Assembly: GCA_902797585.1 (NCBI GenBank)
Contig: CADBTK010000003.1
Coordinates: 1 to 6,434 of the forward strand
DNA length: 6,434 nucleotides
Source of the DNA: Erysipelothrix rhusiopathiae
Lineage (GTDB): Bacteria > Bacillota_I > Bacilli_A > Erysipelotrichales > Erysipelotrichaceae
Direction of reading: 5' to 3'
The stretch's first letter is position 1. Each line of letters begins with the position of its first letter. A program made the position numbers and the translations under genes. Shown here piece after piece: positions 6,320 to 6,434 of this stretch. The notes beneath the pieces are model-generated. The model saw nothing but the letters and a program-made list of their open reading frames with translations, searched no databases and was not told the origin of the DNA.

Positions 6320-6434
6320 AAATTGCGATCATAGGAGGAAGCTTTGATCCAATACATTATGGGCATATTCAAATTGCTCAAACAGCACTTAAAAAACTAG
6401 GTTGTGATAAAGTATGGTTTTTACCTTCGCATGA
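6316..6434 (+). CDS. nadD: Nicotinate-nucleotide adenylyltransferase NadD, 3'-truncated by window edge
   Basis: Only the first 39 complete codons are present. NadD transfers AMP from ATP to nicotinate mononucleotide, making deamido-NAD in NAD synthesis. The visible N-terminus shows the nucleotidyltransferase signature GGSFDPIHYGH (7-17), where H14 and H17 form the HxGH ATP-binding motif. WFLPSH (34-39) follows at the place where the family has its PxxxPHK substrate loop, which is cut off here. The ATG overlaps the yhbY stop (ATGA), with GGGG 8 bases upstream. In Bacillota the gene regularly follows yhbY and precedes the HD-domain gene yqeK. Confidence 0.93.
   Translation, partial: MKIAIIGGSFDPIHYGHIQIAQTALKKLGCDKVWFLPSH

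Overview
The window is a low-GC, densely packed bacterial segment with every gene on the + strand. It looks chromosomal and from a Bacillota (Firmicutes) bacterium. The evidence is the yqeG-yqeH-yhbY-nadD gene string, strong AGGAGG-type ribosome binding sites, AT-rich codon use, and a VanG/VanC-type ligase and racemase. A gut Erysipelotrichia or Clostridia relative is my inference; the sequence does not prove it. Junctions between genes range from a 14-bp overlap to a 19-bp gap, so there is no non-coding stretch of any size. I see no RNA gene, mobile element, CRISPR array or long repeat.

Left part (1-2815): a peptidoglycan precursor module. A D-Ala-D-X ligase, cut off by the window edge, overlaps a PLP-dependent alanine/serine racemase. 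The racemase is followed 2 bp later by a polytopic membrane protein of the acyltransferase-3 family. The ligase has the features of VanG/VanC D-Ala-D-Ser ligases. The racemase resembles the cytosolic half of the VanT serine racemase, and the membrane protein resembles the membrane half of VanT. In classical VanT the two halves are one protein with the membrane domain first; here they are separate genes in the opposite order. No VanXY-type D,D-peptidase and no VanR/VanS regulator is visible. The likely joint job is to make D-serine (or D-alanine) and join it to D-alanine for the end of the stem peptide, which would lower affinity for vancomycin. This is a hypothesis.

Middle (2812-4386): a 524-residue FAD-dependent dehydrogenase of the COG2509 type, of unknown function. 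It overlaps the membrane-protein gene by 4 bp and so is probably translated from the same message.

Right part (4406-6434): a conserved Bacillota cluster. It contains a HAD-family phosphatase (YqeG), a circularly permuted ribosome-assembly GTPase (YqeH), a CRM-domain ribosome-associated RNA-binding protein (YhbY), and the start of nicotinate-nucleotide adenylyltransferase (NadD), cut by the window edge. A sigma-70-like promoter candidate overlaps the end of the dehydrogenase gene and would let this cluster be transcribed on its own. For yqeG and yqeH I moved the starts downstream of the longest open frames, to codons with good ribosome binding sites and family-like N-termini.
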